Source of the DNA: Alphaproteobacteria bacterium
GTDB taxonomy: Bacteria > Pseudomonadota > Alphaproteobacteria > Micropepsales > Micropepsaceae
Assembly: GCA_947373775.1 (NCBI GenBank)
Contig: CANBZE010000001.1
Span: forward strand, 1-27,789
Direction of reading: 5' to 3'
Length of the DNA: 27,789 bases
The first letter of the stretch is position 1. The number at the start of each line of letters is the position of its first letter. The notes under the pieces are model-generated. The model ran no database searches, was not told the DNA's origin, and saw only the letters and a program-made list of their open reading frames with translations. Positions 16,420 through 25,382 of the stretch are shown here, in pieces. The position numbers and the translations under genes were made by a program.

Positions 16420-16453
16420 AGATTCCCGCCCCTTTGCTTCGGAAACTCGCGTC

Positions 16454-17404
16454 ATGAACACCAAACTGGTCACGGTTTTCGGCGGCTCCGGCTTTCTGGG
16501 CCGCCACACGGTGCGGGCGCTGGCCCGGGCCGGCTGGCGGATCAAGGTGGCGACGCGCCATCCCGCTCGCGGATTCTTCCTGCGGCCGCTGGGCACGGTG
16601 GGCCAGATCGATTTCGTCAAATGCGATGTCTCGGATGCCGAATCTGTCGCCCATGCGGTGATGGGCGCGGACGCGGTGATCAACCTGACCGGCATCCTGT
16701 TCCAGAAGGGCCAGACTTTCGAAGACGTGCAGGCCGAAGGCGCCGCCCATATCGCCCAGGCTGCCGCGGCGGCGGGGGTCGGCGCGCTGGTGCATGTCTC
16801 AGCGATCGGCGCCGATGCCAATGCCGACGCCGAATATGCAGTGACCAAGGCCGAAGGCGAACAGGCGGTGCGTGAAGCATTCCCCAATGCGGTGATCCTG
16901 CGCCCCTCCATCATCTTCGGACCCGAAGACGGCTTCTTCAACAAGTTCGCCGCCATGGCGCGCTTCTCCCCCATCCTGCCACTGGTGGGCGGCGGCCATA
17001 CCCGCTTCCAGCCGGTGTTCGTGGGCGATGTGGCGCAGGCCATCGTCACTGCGCTGTCCCGGCAGGACGGCCGCACCTATGAGCTGGGCGGCCCCGCCAC
17101 CTATTCCTTCAAGGAACTGCTGCAGATCATCCTGCGCGAGACCGGGCGCAAGCGCGCACTGGTACCCCTGCCCTTTGCCATCGCATCGCTGAAGGCGGCC
17201 TTCCTGCAGCTGCTGCCCAACCCGCTATTGACGATGGATCAGGTGAAGCTGCTCAAGCACGACAATGTCGTGGCGCCCACTGCGGCGGGCCTGGCCGACC
17301 TCGGCATCACACCGACTTCGGTGGAAGCGGTAATCCCGTCTTACCTGTGGCGCTATCGCGCCAAGGGCGAATACGCGCCTGCCCCGGGTTCAGTGAACAG
17401 CTAA
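16454..17404 (+). CDS. NDUFA9-like atypical SDR (complex I-associated NAD(P)-binding protein)
   Basis: The product has 316 residues and begins MNTKLVTVFGGSGFLGRH, a Rossmann dinucleotide motif at residues 9-15. This fixes the start at 16454, because the upstream extension from 16304 is low-complexity coding from GC-rich leader DNA. It continues with LTGILFQKGQTFEDVQAEGA, VHVSAIGAD, a Tyr-Lys-like pair (EYAVTKAEGE), LRPSIIFGPEDGFFNKFA and FQPVFVGDVAQAI. This series is characteristic of bacterial relatives of mitochondrial complex I subunit NDUFA9. These bind NAD(P)H and may support complex I assembly or quinone chemistry; direct catalysis is unproven. No nuo gene is in the window. It overlaps the 3' end of uppP by 15 nt. 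Confidence 0.88.
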   Translation: MNTKLVTVFGGSGFLGRHTVRALARAGWRIKVATRHPARGFFLRPLGTVGQIDFVKCDVSDAESVAHAVMGADAVINLTGILFQKGQTFEDVQAEGAAHIAQAAAAAGVGALVHVSAIGADANADAEYAVTKAEGEQAVREAFPNAVILRPSIIFGPEDGFFNKFAAMARFSPILPLVGGGHTRFQPVFVGDVAQAIVTALSRQDGRTYELGGPATYSFKELLQIILRETGRKRALVPLPFAIASLKAAFLQLLPNPLLTMDQVKLLKHDNVVAPTAAGLADLGITPTSVEAVIPSYLWRYRAKGEYAPAPGSVNS

Positions 17405-18196
17405 GTAGCCGATCAGGGCGATGCCGGCGATGATGCGGTACCAGCCGAAGGGCTTCAGGCCATGCTTCGTGACGACGGCAAGGAATTGCCGGATCACGAA
17501 GAACGCCACCGCGAACGACACCACAAAGCCGATTGCGATGTTCAGCCCCTGGCCATGGCTGAGCGCGCCTGCCTTTTGATGCAGCTCCAGGATGGTGGCG
17601 CCCATCATGGTGGGCACGGCCAGGTAGAAAGTGAACAGAGTCGCGGCGCGGCGGTCCACACCCAGCATCTCGCCGCCCAGGATGGTGGCGCCGGAGCGCG
17701 ACACGCCCGGGATAATGGACAGCACCTGACAGCAGCCGATCTGGAACGCCTTGGACAGAGACAGCCTGTCGCCTTCCAGAAAGCGGGCCTTTGGTGTGAT
17801 GCGCTCGAACACCAGAATGATGATGCCGCCCACGATCCAGCAGCCCGCGATGAAGGGCATGGCATGGGCCGGATCCAGCAGCACCCGGTCCAGAAATTTC
17901 TTCAAGACAAGGCCCGCCACCACCGATGGCAGCAACGCCAAGATCAGCCCCAGTGCGAAGCGTCGCGCATCGGCAGACGATGGCAAGCCGATCAGCGCCT
18001 TCCAGAACACCTGGAAATAGATCGCCACCACCGCCAGGATCGCGCCCAGCTGGATCACCACGGTGAAGGCTTCCCAGTCCTCGCCCAGCCCCAGCAGACG
18101 CTCGGTTACCAGCAGATGCGCGGTCGAGGATATGGGCAGGAATTCGGTGATGCCTTCGACCACGCCCAGGATCACGGACAACAGCATATCGTGCAT
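17390..18196 (-). CDS. uppP: Undecaprenyl-diphosphatase UppP (BacA)
   Basis: The 268-residue polytopic protein has about eight hydrophobic segments. It has both family signatures: GVVEGITEFLPISSTAHL near the N-terminus and PGVSRSGAT in the middle, which supply the active-site Glu, Ser and Arg residues. It dephosphorylates undecaprenyl diphosphate at the outer face of the inner membrane, recycling the lipid carrier for peptidoglycan and other polymers. Over-expression in other bacteria gives bacitracin resistance. The ATG at 18187 (MLLSVILG) is an equally good start given how relatives begin. It is divergent from mtgA, another peptidoglycan gene, across about 80 bp. Confidence 0.97.
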   Translation of the reverse strand: MHDMLLSVILGVVEGITEFLPISSTAHLLVTERLLGLGEDWEAFTVVIQLGAILAVVAIYFQVFWKALIGLPSSADARRFALGLILALLPSVVAGLVLKKFLDRVLLDPAHAMPFIAGCWIVGGIIILVFERITPKARFLEGDRLSLSKAFQIGCCQVLSIIPGVSRSGATILGGEMLGVDRRAATLFTFYLAVPTMMGATILELHQKAGALSHGQGLNIAIGFVVSFAVAFFVIRQFLAVVTKHGLKPFGWYRIIAGIALIGYLAVH

Positions 18197-18277
18197 GAGC
18201 GAATCCCGGTCAGAAGCGCCGAAGAGTTAGCATCGCGCCGCACATCGCGCATCCTATAAAGTTTGTTATGGTGGCGC

Positions 18278-18985
18278 ATGGCGGGGAAGGGAATCGGGCT
18301 GTGGCGCGGGCATGGCTGGCTGTGGAAGCTGGCGCTTTCGCTGTTCGTCCTGCTGGTCCCGGCCCCCATCCTGCTGCTGCTGATTTTCCGGTTCCTGCCC
18401 ATTCCCGGCACCCCGGAGATGCTGGTCAGCCTGGGACAAGGCAAAGGCGCGTCCTATGCTTGGGCCGACGACATTTCGCCCCGGCTGGAGCGGGCAGTGA
18501 TCGGCGCCGAGGATCAGAATTTCTGCACCCATAACGGCTTCGACTGGGTCAACATCAACAAGGCGATGGAGGACCATAAGCGCCATCCGAACAAGCCGAT
18601 GCGCGGCGCCAGCACCATTTCCCAGCAGACTGCCCGCACGCTATTCCTGGTTCCCATGCGCAGCTGGATCCGCAAGGGACTGGAGGCCTATCTCACCGTG
18701 ATGATGGAGGCGCTGTGGCCCAAGAAGCGCATCCTTCAGGCCTATCTCAATCTGGTGGACTGGGGTGATGGCATTTTTGGGGCCGAGGCTGCGGCCAGCG
18801 CCTACTTTGGAACCGATGCCGGTTCGCTGACCGGGGACCAGGCCGCCCGGCTGGCCGCCATCCTGCCCAATCCCCACAAGTGGAAAGCCGCGCATCCGGG
18901 CCGCTATGTCCGCCGCCGCGCCGGGATGTTGCAGGGACGCGGGGCGATGGTGATGCGCGACGGGCTGAACTTTTGCGTTAAATAG
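18278..18985 (+). CDS. mtgA: Monofunctional peptidoglycan glycosyltransferase MtgA
   Basis: The product has 235 residues from the ATG at 18278; an in-frame TTG at 18263 would add five. A single membrane anchor (about 14-38) is followed by one GT51 domain. Its motifs are AVIGAEDQNFCTHNGFDW with the catalytic Glu, RGASTISQQTARTLFL, and RILQAYLNLVDWGDGIFGAE. No transpeptidase domain follows. It polymerises lipid II into glycan strands at the outer face of the inner membrane, alongside class A PBPs or SEDS enzymes. The divergent uppP gene supplies the recycled lipid carrier for the same pathway. A CTATAAAG stretch just upstream (around 18254) may be part of its promoter. Confidence 0.94.
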   Translation: MAGKGIGLWRGHGWLWKLALSLFVLLVPAPILLLLIFRFLPIPGTPEMLVSLGQGKGASYAWADDISPRLERAVIGAEDQNFCTHNGFDWVNINKAMEDHKRHPNKPMRGASTISQQTARTLFLVPMRSWIRKGLEAYLTVMMEALWPKKRILQAYLNLVDWGDGIFGAEAAASAYFGTDAGSLTGDQAARLAAILPNPHKWKAAHPGRYVRRRAGMLQGRGAMVMRDGLNFCVK

Positions 18986-19046
18986 GCGGCTCGCTTACAA
19001 AAACTCGCTCTTTCTTTTGTCCTACCGCTTCGCTACTTGAGGACGG

Positions 19047-19691
19047 ATGCGCCGCCTGATTCACCTGATGCTGTCACCCAGTTGCCGCCTGGCCCGCCTG
19101 ATGGTGGGGGAAAAGCGGGTGGCCTGCGATCCGGCGATGTCGGACGATCCCAAACAGTCCATGCCGGTATTCGTGGATCTGGACGGTACCCGCGCCGAAG
19201 GCGTGTGGGCGATCCTGGATTACCTGGAAAATCATTATCCCGATCATCCCCTGGCGCCCGCCGACGATGCGGCGCGCCTGGCCTGTTTGCGCTGGGTGGA
19301 CTGGGCGATGGGGCCATTCCACGAACAGGTGACCCAGCGCATCGTCTATGAGAAAGCCGCGCCGCGTTTCACCGGCGCCGGTTTCAGCCGCGCGCCGGAC
19401 ATGAACGTGATCCGTGCCGGCCGCGAGGAACTGAAACTGGCGCTGAAAGCGATCGGCACGGCGGCCGAGACCAATGGCAACCTCGCTTGCCGCGAAACCA
19501 CATTGGGCGACCTGGCGGTGGCGGCGCACCTGTCGGCGCTGGATTATTTCGGCGAAGTGCCCTGGACCGATTTCCCCACCGCCGCCGAATGGTATGTGCG
19601 GATGAAGTCACGGCCCGCCTTCCGCTCGCTGCTGGCCGATCGCGTTCCCGGCCAGCCGCCGGTATCGCATTACGCCGAACTGGATTTCTAA
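19047..19691 (+). CDS. Glutathione S-transferase family protein
   Basis: The 214-residue protein has a short thioredoxin-like N-terminal half, beginning RLIHLMLSPSCRLARLMVGEK and including MPVFVDLDG and EGVWAILDYLE, the usual cis-Pro and E-(S/G) glutathione-binding positions. The helical C-terminal half includes TTLGDLAVAAHLSALDYFGEVPW and EWYVRMKSRPAFRSLLADR, strongly typical of alphaproteobacterial GSTs. Members conjugate or reduce substrates with glutathione in the cytoplasm; the substrate here is unknown. GAGGA lies 4 nt before the ATG. It follows mtgA with a 61-nt gap and no evident terminator, so co-transcription is possible. The stop overlaps the TPR gene by 4 nt. Confidence 0.88.
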   Translation: MRRLIHLMLSPSCRLARLMVGEKRVACDPAMSDDPKQSMPVFVDLDGTRAEGVWAILDYLENHYPDHPLAPADDAARLACLRWVDWAMGPFHEQVTQRIVYEKAAPRFTGAGFSRAPDMNVIRAGREELKLALKAIGTAAETNGNLACRETTLGDLAVAAHLSALDYFGEVPWTDFPTAAEWYVRMKSRPAFRSLLADRVPGQPPVSHYAELDF

Positions 19692-20440
19692 GGTTTCAGC
19701 CCGTCGAGATTTTCGCGCGCTTCGGCAGCGGCCACGCCGGACGCGTTTTTCAGCGCCGCCTGGAAATCGCGCCGCGCCCCACCCAGATCGCCCAGTTGCT
19801 TGCGCAGCAAACCGCTTTCCACCAAAGCGTCGCCGTCGCCGGGTTTCAGCTTCAACGCATTGTCGATGTCGGCGCGTGCCTCGGCATACTGTTTTAGCGC
19901 GCGGCGGGCACTGGCCCGTAGCACCAGCAGGTCGGCGCGGCGCGGCGAAAGCTGCAGGGCCGCATTCAGGTCCAGCACCACTTCATGCCAGTTGCGCACC
20001 ATCGCCTGGGCGCGCGCCATGTCGGTGAACAGGTCGGGATCGCCGGCTGACAATGTCAGCGCGCCTGTGAAGCTTTGCACCGCCTTGGCGCCCTCACCCG
20101 CCAGCAGCCAGGCATTGCCGGCCTGGTCGTACAGCGCGATCCGGAACTGCACGTCCAATGTGGCGCGTCCGCCGGCAATACGATCCAACCGCGCGCCCGC
20201 TTCGGGATAACGCTTGAGACTGACCAGCGACAGGGCGGCGCAATGTTCCGCCGGCACGCCGCCGCCGGCTTTTATCCAGGCTTCCGCATCGGCCAGCGCG
20301 ATGGAGGGATTGGCGCTGCTGTCCGCCAGGCAGCGGCGATAATGCGCCTGGTCCGGCACCCATGGCGCGGCGCCGACCGCGGCTTGGGCCGCCATGGGCG
20401 CGAGGACAAGAAGCATGACGGCGAAAATGGGGCGAGACAT
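19688..20440 (-). CDS. Secreted tetratricopeptide-repeat protein
   Basis: The 250-residue protein has a signal peptide (SRPIFAVMLLVLAPMAAQA/A). Several helical hairpin repeats of about 34 residues follow. The clearest run from about residue 105: AGNAWLLAGEGAKAVQSFTGAL, ARAQAMVRNWHEVVLDLNAALQ, ASARRALKQYAEARADIDNALK and SGLLRKQLGDLGGARRDFQAAL. The G/A-Y/F-A-P spacing is that of TPR units. Such proteins act as scaffolds, and export places this one in the periplasm. A CAG-rich stretch near the N-terminus includes two Cys (37 and 67) that may pair. The partner is unknown. It diverges from the M48 protease gene across 76 bp, and a shared role in envelope quality control is only a guess. Confidence 0.85.
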   Translation of the reverse strand: MSRPIFAVMLLVLAPMAAQAAVGAAPWVPDQAHYRRCLADSSANPSIALADAEAWIKAGGGVPAEHCAALSLVSLKRYPEAGARLDRIAGGRATLDVQFRIALYDQAGNAWLLAGEGAKAVQSFTGALTLSAGDPDLFTDMARAQAMVRNWHEVVLDLNAALQLSPRRADLLVLRASARRALKQYAEARADIDNALKLKPGDGDALVESGLLRKQLGDLGGARRDFQAALKNASGVAAAEARENLDGLKP

Positions 20441-20516
20441 TGTGATTCATCCTAGCAGCAATAAGGGCTTCAGGGCCCGACAAATCCTGTTAGGCTGCGC
20501 GCGGGGAAAAACGCTC

Positions 20517-21878
20517 ATGGCCTTGCACCGGATCGCCACCGTCCTGTTGTTCTTAGCCGCTCTGGCGGCGCCGGTGATGGCGCAGCCCGCGGTATCGGAC
20601 GCGCCTGTACAGCTGGGACCACGCGCCGCGCCCACCGCGCATGTCCAGGTCGGCGCCCTGCCCAGCATGGCGCCGCCCACTTTCGATGCCGCCAAGGCGA
20701 CGGACAAATATCTGGCGCGGATCAGCGGCGCGGCGCGCGCCAAGTCCGACGCCTATTTCGAAGGCGGCTACTGGCTGCAGGTCGTCGATCTGATCTACGG
20801 CCTTGCCGTGGCCAGCATTCTTCTGTGGCTGCAAATCTCCAGCCGCATCAGCGACTGGGTGGAAGAGCGTACTCACAGTCGCACGTATCAAGTCATGCTG
20901 TATGTCGCGGTCTATGTGCCGCTGACCACGCTGATGACATTCCCGATCGTGCTCTATGAGGGTTTCTTCCGCGAGCATGCCTACGGCTTGTCCAACCAGA
21001 ATTTCTGGCAATGGCTGGGGGACTTTGGCATCGGCTTCGCGCTGAACTTCGCCGCCATGGTGCTGCTCTTGCCGGTGCTCTATGCCGCCATCCGCCGGGC
21101 GCGCGAAGGCTGGTGGGTGTGGGGCGCGGGCCTGATGATCGCTTTTGAAGTGGTGACGGTGGTGATCTGGCCGATCTTTGTCGCCCCGCTCTACAACCAT
21201 TATTCGCCGCTACCGGCCAGCCCGCTGAAATCCCAGATCCTGTCGCTGGCCCGCGCCAACGAAGTGCCGGTGGACAATGTCTGGCTGGTGGATGCCTCGC
21301 GCCAGTCGAACCGGGTATCGGCCAATGTCTCCGGCCTGTTCGGCACGGCGCGCATATCGCTGAACGACAATCTGCTGAAACAGGGCAGCAGTGACGAAGT
21401 GCTGGCGGTGCTGGGCCATGAGATGGGCCATTACGTGATGGATCACATGACCCGCCTGCTTCTGCTGGCGGCGCTGGTGATCCTGGTGGGCTTTGCCCTC
21501 GTCAATCGCGCCTTCCTGCTGGCCTGCGACATGTTCGGCGGCCAATGGCAGGTGCGAAAGGTGAGCGATGTGGCAGGACTACCGCTGCTGATCGCGCTGG
21601 CCAACATCTACATGCTCCTGGCGACGCCGGTGACCAATACGATTTCGCGCACCACCGAATACCAGGCGGACATTTTCGGGCTGGATGCTGTGCGCAAGCC
21701 TGATGCTTTCGCAACCGTGATGCTGAAGCTTTCCACCTATCGCAAGCTGGAGCCGGGCAAGTGGGAGGAGATCATCTTCTATGATCATCCCTCCGGGCGC
21801 ACCCGCATCGAAGCGGCGATGCGCTGGAAGAAGGAACATGTCGCCGATCCGGACATGCAGAACGCGCAAACGCCTTAG
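20517..21878 (+). CDS. M48 family (Ste24-type) membrane metalloprotease
   Basis: The product has 453 residues from the ATG at 20517, which has GGGGA about 10 nt upstream; the longer frame from 20394 lacks a proper signal. A signal-like N-terminus is followed by several membrane segments (about 87-107, 125-148, 170-192, 203-225, 313-337, 351-371). The zinc motif VLGHEMGHYVMDH holds HExxH at 301-305. The third ligand fits Glu381 in SRTTEYQADIFGLD. APLYNHYSPLP matches the Ste24 linker before the protease domain. The family cleaves membrane or exported proteins. Bacteria with no prenylated CAAX proteins use such enzymes for membrane-protein quality control. Substrates are unknown. It converges on hisG with a 4-nt overlap. 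Confidence 0.92.
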   Translation: MALHRIATVLLFLAALAAPVMAQPAVSDAPVQLGPRAAPTAHVQVGALPSMAPPTFDAAKATDKYLARISGAARAKSDAYFEGGYWLQVVDLIYGLAVASILLWLQISSRISDWVEERTHSRTYQVMLYVAVYVPLTTLMTFPIVLYEGFFREHAYGLSNQNFWQWLGDFGIGFALNFAAMVLLLPVLYAAIRRAREGWWVWGAGLMIAFEVVTVVIWPIFVAPLYNHYSPLPASPLKSQILSLARANEVPVDNVWLVDASRQSNRVSANVSGLFGTARISLNDNLLKQGSSDEVLAVLGHEMGHYVMDHMTRLLLLAALVILVGFALVNRAFLLACDMFGGQWQVRKVSDVAGLPLLIALANIYMLLATPVTNTISRTTEYQADIFGLDAVRKPDAFATVMLKLSTYRKLEPGKWEEIIFYDHPSGRTRIEAAMRWKKEHVADPDMQNAQTP

Positions 21879-22606
21879 CGCGGAAGCTGCGCTGCCAAAG
21901 CGGCATAGAGGGGCCCTGCGGAATCGAGCTTCGTCAGAAGCCCTTCGCACGCCTTGCGCGACTCCGCATCCCAGTCGGCGGTAAGAGATGCCGCCAGCTG
22001 CGCCTGGCTTTTCAGGATCACCCCATCGTCCAGAATCTTAAGGCCATTGTCGCGCAGGGTCGCGCCTGTGGTGGTGATATCTACAATCACTTCGGCGGTG
22101 CCGGCGGCGGGCGCGCCTTCGGTGGCGCCCTGTGACGACACGATGCGGTAATCGGAAATGCGGTTGAGGGCGAAGAATTGTCGCGTGAGCTGGGCGTACT
22201 TGGTCGCGACTCGCAACCGGCGCTTGTGCTTGCCGGCATAGGCAGCGCAGACATCGTCCAGGTCCGCCATGGTCGCCACGTCGATCCAATAGGCCGACAC
22301 CGCCACCACCACATCGGCAAAGCCGAAGCCCAGCGGCTTGATGAGATGCATGCGGCCGGTCAGCTCCGGTGCTTCCTCGCGCAGCAGGTCCTCGCCGGTG
22401 ATCCCCAGGTGAATGTCGCCGGCCAGCAGAGAAGACGCGATTTCGCCCGCCGACAGCAGCATGACTTCGACATCGGGCATGCCGGCGAAGCTGGCGCGAT
22501 AGCCGCGCGCACCCGCCGTCTGTTCCATCACCACGCCGCGCTCGGCAAACCAGGCGTTGCAATTGTCTTTCAATCGCCCCTTGGAAGGGATGGCGAGGGT
22601 CAGCAT
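21875..22606 (-). CDS. hisG: ATP phosphoribosyltransferase catalytic subunit, short form (HisG)
   Basis: The product has 243 residues from the ATG at 22606. A GTG one codon earlier sits only 3 nt from GGAGG, so the ATG (6 nt) is preferred. It starts LTLAIPSKGRLKDN and has GITGEDLLREE and the PRPP loop EVIVDITTTGATLRDNGL, all HisG hallmarks. The C-terminal regulatory ACT-like domain of long HisG (about 300 residues) is absent, so it needs HisZ, encoded directly upstream. It catalyses the first step of histidine synthesis, joining ATP and PRPP. Start and stop overlap as TGATG with hisZ, implying translational coupling. The 3' end overlaps the M48 gene by 4 nt. Confidence 0.96.
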   Translation of the reverse strand: MLTLAIPSKGRLKDNCNAWFAERGVVMEQTAGARGYRASFAGMPDVEVMLLSAGEIASSLLAGDIHLGITGEDLLREEAPELTGRMHLIKPLGFGFADVVVAVSAYWIDVATMADLDDVCAAYAGKHKRRLRVATKYAQLTRQFFALNRISDYRIVSSQGATEGAPAAGTAEVIVDITTTGATLRDNGLKILDDGVILKSQAQLAASLTADWDAESRKACEGLLTKLDSAGPLYAALAAQLPR

Positions 22607-23733
22607 CACTTGCCTCCCCGCTTGGCGGCCAGCACACGCTCGGTACGGATGGCGCAGCCGATAGCGCTGACCAGCTTCTTGGCGCCCAGCATCTCCATCA
22701 TCGTGTCATAGCGGCCGCCGCCGGCGATCTGCACCGGGCCTTCCTTGTCTCGCGCCCACAGCTCGAACACAAAGCCGGTGTAATATTCCATGTTGCGGCC
22801 GAAATGGGCGGTGAACTGCACCCGCGCCGGATCGATGTTCAGCGATTTCAGGGTCGCCAGCCGCGCGTCCATCGCCGCCAGTTGCGGGTCCAGGTTGATG
22901 CCGGCCGTCGCCAGAAGTGCGCGCACTTTGGCCAGGGACTCTTCGGCGGGGCCCGAAATGTCCAGCAGCTGGGCGATGACGTCGGAGATCTTGGCATCCA
23001 AGTGCAGCTTCGCCGCATCCGCCGCCCGGTCCAAGGCACGGGTGATGATGTCTTCGCGCGTGCGCCCTGCCATCGGCGCGTCGCCGCGCGCATCCAGCAA
23101 GGCTTCGATTTCTTCGCGGGTGCCCGGCAGCTTGGCCTTGCCGTCGCCGTGGCCCAGCCAATAGAGCAGGCTTTCGACATAACCGGCGCGCCAGAAATGG
23201 CGCTTGAGGCGCGAGCGCCAGCCCGCCGGCAGCGCCAGCGCATCCACCAACGCATTGAACAACGCCAAATCACCCATGCGGATGGTGAAATCCGACAACC
23301 CGCAAACCTTCAGCGCATCCACCACCAGGGAGAGGATTTCGGTTTCACCCGCGGCGCGGTCTTCCAGGCCCAGCAACTCCACGCCCGCCTGGAAGAACTG
23401 GGTGGGGCGATGCGGTTCGCCTGGCTGGTGACGGAATACCAGCCCGTTATAGGCGATGCGCGCCGGAAAACTGCGTTTGCTCATCACCGCTTCGCGGCAG
23501 ATGGGAATGGTGAGATCGGGACGCAGGCATAGCTCGCGGCCCGACGGGTCCATCAGGGTGAACGTGCGGCGGCGGATTTCTTCGCCGGAGCGGTCCAGGA
23601 AAATCTCGGCCGGCTGCAGCACCGCCGGTTCTTCGCGGCCGTAACCACGGCTGGCGAACAGGCCCAGCAGTGACACCGCCTGGCCGTTCAACGCTTCAAT
23701 CGCCTTGCCGTCGTAATAGGGAAAGGCGGGCAT
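22606..23733 (-). CDS. hisZ: ATP phosphoribosyltransferase regulatory subunit HisZ
   Basis: The product has 375 residues from the ATG at 23733; the longer frame from 23820 lies inside hisS. The fold is a class II aaRS core related to HisRS, with RRRTFTLMDPSGRELCLRPDLT, FRHQPGEPHRPTQFFQAGVELLG, RNMEYYTGFVFELW and GGGRYD. The HisRS signature RGLDYYTG in the neighbouring hisS product is RNMEYYTG here. The charged aminoacylation motif 2 is also replaced, as expected for a non-charging paralogue. HisZ binds short HisG and confers activity and histidine feedback. It lies between hisS and hisG with a TGATG overlap at each junction, so all three are probably made in fixed ratio. Confidence 0.95.
   Translation of the reverse strand: MPAFPYYDGKAIEALNGQAVSLLGLFASRGYGREEPAVLQPAEIFLDRSGEEIRRRTFTLMDPSGRELCLRPDLTIPICREAVMSKRSFPARIAYNGLVFRHQPGEPHRPTQFFQAGVELLGLEDRAAGETEILSLVVDALKVCGLSDFTIRMGDLALFNALVDALALPAGWRSRLKRHFWRAGYVESLLYWLGHGDGKAKLPGTREEIEALLDARGDAPMAGRTREDIITRALDRAADAAKLHLDAKISDVIAQLLDISGPAEESLAKVRALLATAGINLDPQLAAMDARLATLKSLNIDPARVQFTAHFGRNMEYYTGFVFELWARDKEGPVQIAGGGRYDTMMEMLGAKKLVSAIGCAIRTERVLAAKRGGK
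22613..22617 (-). promoter_or_regulatory. Ribosome-binding site of hisG inside the end of hisZ
   Basis: GGAGG on the minus strand lies 6 nt before the ATG at 22606 and only 3 nt before the alternative GTG at 22609. It therefore favours the ATG, and it lies within the last codons of hisZ. Confidence 0.65.
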
Positions 23734-25211
23734 CAGGCCCTGCCCTTCAGCATCGCCTTTACTTCCGCCACCAGGCCGCTGCGCGAAACGCTCTTCTGCG
23801 CCTCGCGATTGGCTACCCATTCGGCGCGGCTTTCCACCGACTTGGCCAGCTCGGCGCCCAGCGCGAGGTCCTTCAAGGTGACTTCGCCCCGGGCGCGCTC
23901 ATCACCGCCCTCAATGATCGCGATGGCCGCGCCGCGCTTGTCGGCATATTTGAACTGATCGCCCATCTTGCCGTTGCCGACATAGGCCTCGGCGCGGATG
24001 CCGGCGGCGCGCAATTCCTGCACCATGGCAAAAGACGCCGCCGCTTCGGCCTTGTCGAACACCGTGACGACCACCAGCGGAGAGACGGCCGCGCCCACAA
24101 GCCCGCGCGAGGTCAGCGCGCTCATCAGGCGCGACACGCCGATGGAAACGCCGGTGGCCGGCACCTGCTGTCCGGTGAAGCGCGCCACCAGATCGTCATA
24201 ACGCCCGCCGCCCGCCACCGAGCCGAACACGACGTCTTCACCGTCTTCGTTCTGGATGGGGAAGGTCAGTTGCGCCTCGAACACCGCGCCGGTGTAGTAA
24301 TCCAGCCCGCGCACCACGCCGGTGTCGAACAGCACCCGGTCGGGTCCATAGCCGCAAGCCTGCAGCAGCCGCACGATCTGTTCCAGTTCGTTGAGACCGG
24401 CTGCGCCGACAGCGCTCGATCCCACCAGGGTGCCGATCTGGCGCAGGTGTGCGTCTTCGTCTGCCGCATCGGGGGCGACAAAGGCCAATATGCGATGGGC
24501 CTGGTCAGCGGTCAGTCCCGCGCCCTTGGTGAAGTCGCCGGATTCGTCCTTGCGGCCCTCACCCAACAACGCCGAAACACCTTCGACACCAAGCCGGTCG
24601 ATCTTGTCGATGGCACGCAGCACGATGCCACGCCGCACGCGATCTTCCAGCGCCACGCCGCTGGCTTCCAGAACGCCATCCAGCAGTTTGCGATTGTTCA
24701 GCTTGACGATGTAATCGCCGCGCTTGAGACCCAGCGCCTCCAGCGTGTCGGACAGCATCATCAGCAGTTCGGCATCGGCCGACGCGCTGGCGCTGCCCAC
24801 CGTGTCAGCGTCGAACTGGGTGAATTCGCGGTAGCGGCCGGGACCGGGCTTTTCGTTGCGCCACACGCTGCCCACCTGGTAACGGCGGAACGGCTTGGCG
24901 AGATGTTGGAAGTTGGCCGCGACATGGCGGGCGAGCGGCGCCGTCAGGTCATAGCGCAGGCTCATCCACTGTTCGTCATCGTCCTTGAGCGAGAACACGC
25001 CTTCATTGGGGCGATCCACGTCGGGCAGGAACTTGCCCAGCGCGTCGGTATATTCGAAGGCCGGCGTCTCCAAGGGATCGAAGCCATAGCTTTCATAGAC
25101 GCTGCGAATGGTCGCCAGCATTTTTTGCTCGGCCATGATTTCGGCGGCGCCACGATCGCGGAAGCCGCGCGGCAGCCTGGCCTTGGGTTTGACTTGTTTG
25201 GGCGGGGACAT
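23733..25211 (-). CDS. hisS: Histidyl-tRNA synthetase
   Basis: The product has 492 residues from the ATG at 25211; a longer frame to 25271 has no relation to the family. Class II motifs are present: [22 protein letters not shown], motif 2 ([24 protein letters not shown]), the HisRS signature [12 protein letters not shown], and motif 3 with GGGRYDDLV...GVSIGVSRL. The C-terminal anticodon-binding domain holds [11 protein letters not shown] and [19 protein letters not shown]. It charges tRNA-His in the cytoplasm. An insertion of about 60-70 residues before RGLDYYTG is consistent with alphaproteobacterial HisRS. It is first in hisS-hisZ-hisG, linking histidine charging and synthesis. No strong Shine-Dalgarno lies before the ATG. 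Confidence 0.97.
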   Translation of the reverse strand: MSPPKQVKPKARLPRGFRDRGAAEIMAEQKMLATIRSVYESYGFDPLETPAFEYTDALGKFLPDVDRPNEGVFSLKDDDEQWMSLRYDLTAPLARHVAANFQHLAKPFRRYQVGSVWRNEKPGPGRYREFTQFDADTVGSASASADAELLMMLSDTLEALGLKRGDYIVKLNNRKLLDGVLEASGVALEDRVRRGIVLRAIDKIDRLGVEGVSALLGEGRKDESGDFTKGAGLTADQAHRILAFVAPDAADEDAHLRQIGTLVGSSAVGAAGLNELEQIVRLLQACGYGPDRVLFDTGVVRGLDYYTGAVFEAQLTFPIQNEDGEDVVFGSVAGGGRYDDLVARFTGQQVPATGVSIGVSRLMSALTSRGLVGAAVSPLVVVTVFDKAEAAASFAMVQELRAAGIRAEAYVGNGKMGDQFKYADKRGAAIAIIEGGDERARGEVTLKDLALGAELAKSVESRAEWVANREAQKSVSRSGLVAEVKAMLKGRA

Positions 25212-25382
25212 GGGAATCTGCTGAATCTTCGAGTTGGCGGGGGTTGTACCGGCCCCCCGGCATGGCGGCAAGGAACCGGCAGAAAATATTACAAATCAAC
25301 GGCTTAAAAGCGCGCCGCTTTGTCCCTTGCGCTGGCCCATGCTGCAATGCGAACTAAACAAAAGACTTGAGGGGAACCGCCT

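Noticed and set aside
23670..25307. A 545-codon plus-strand frame across hisS
   Set aside because: It is antisense to a complete, motif-perfect HisRS gene and shows no family pattern of its own.
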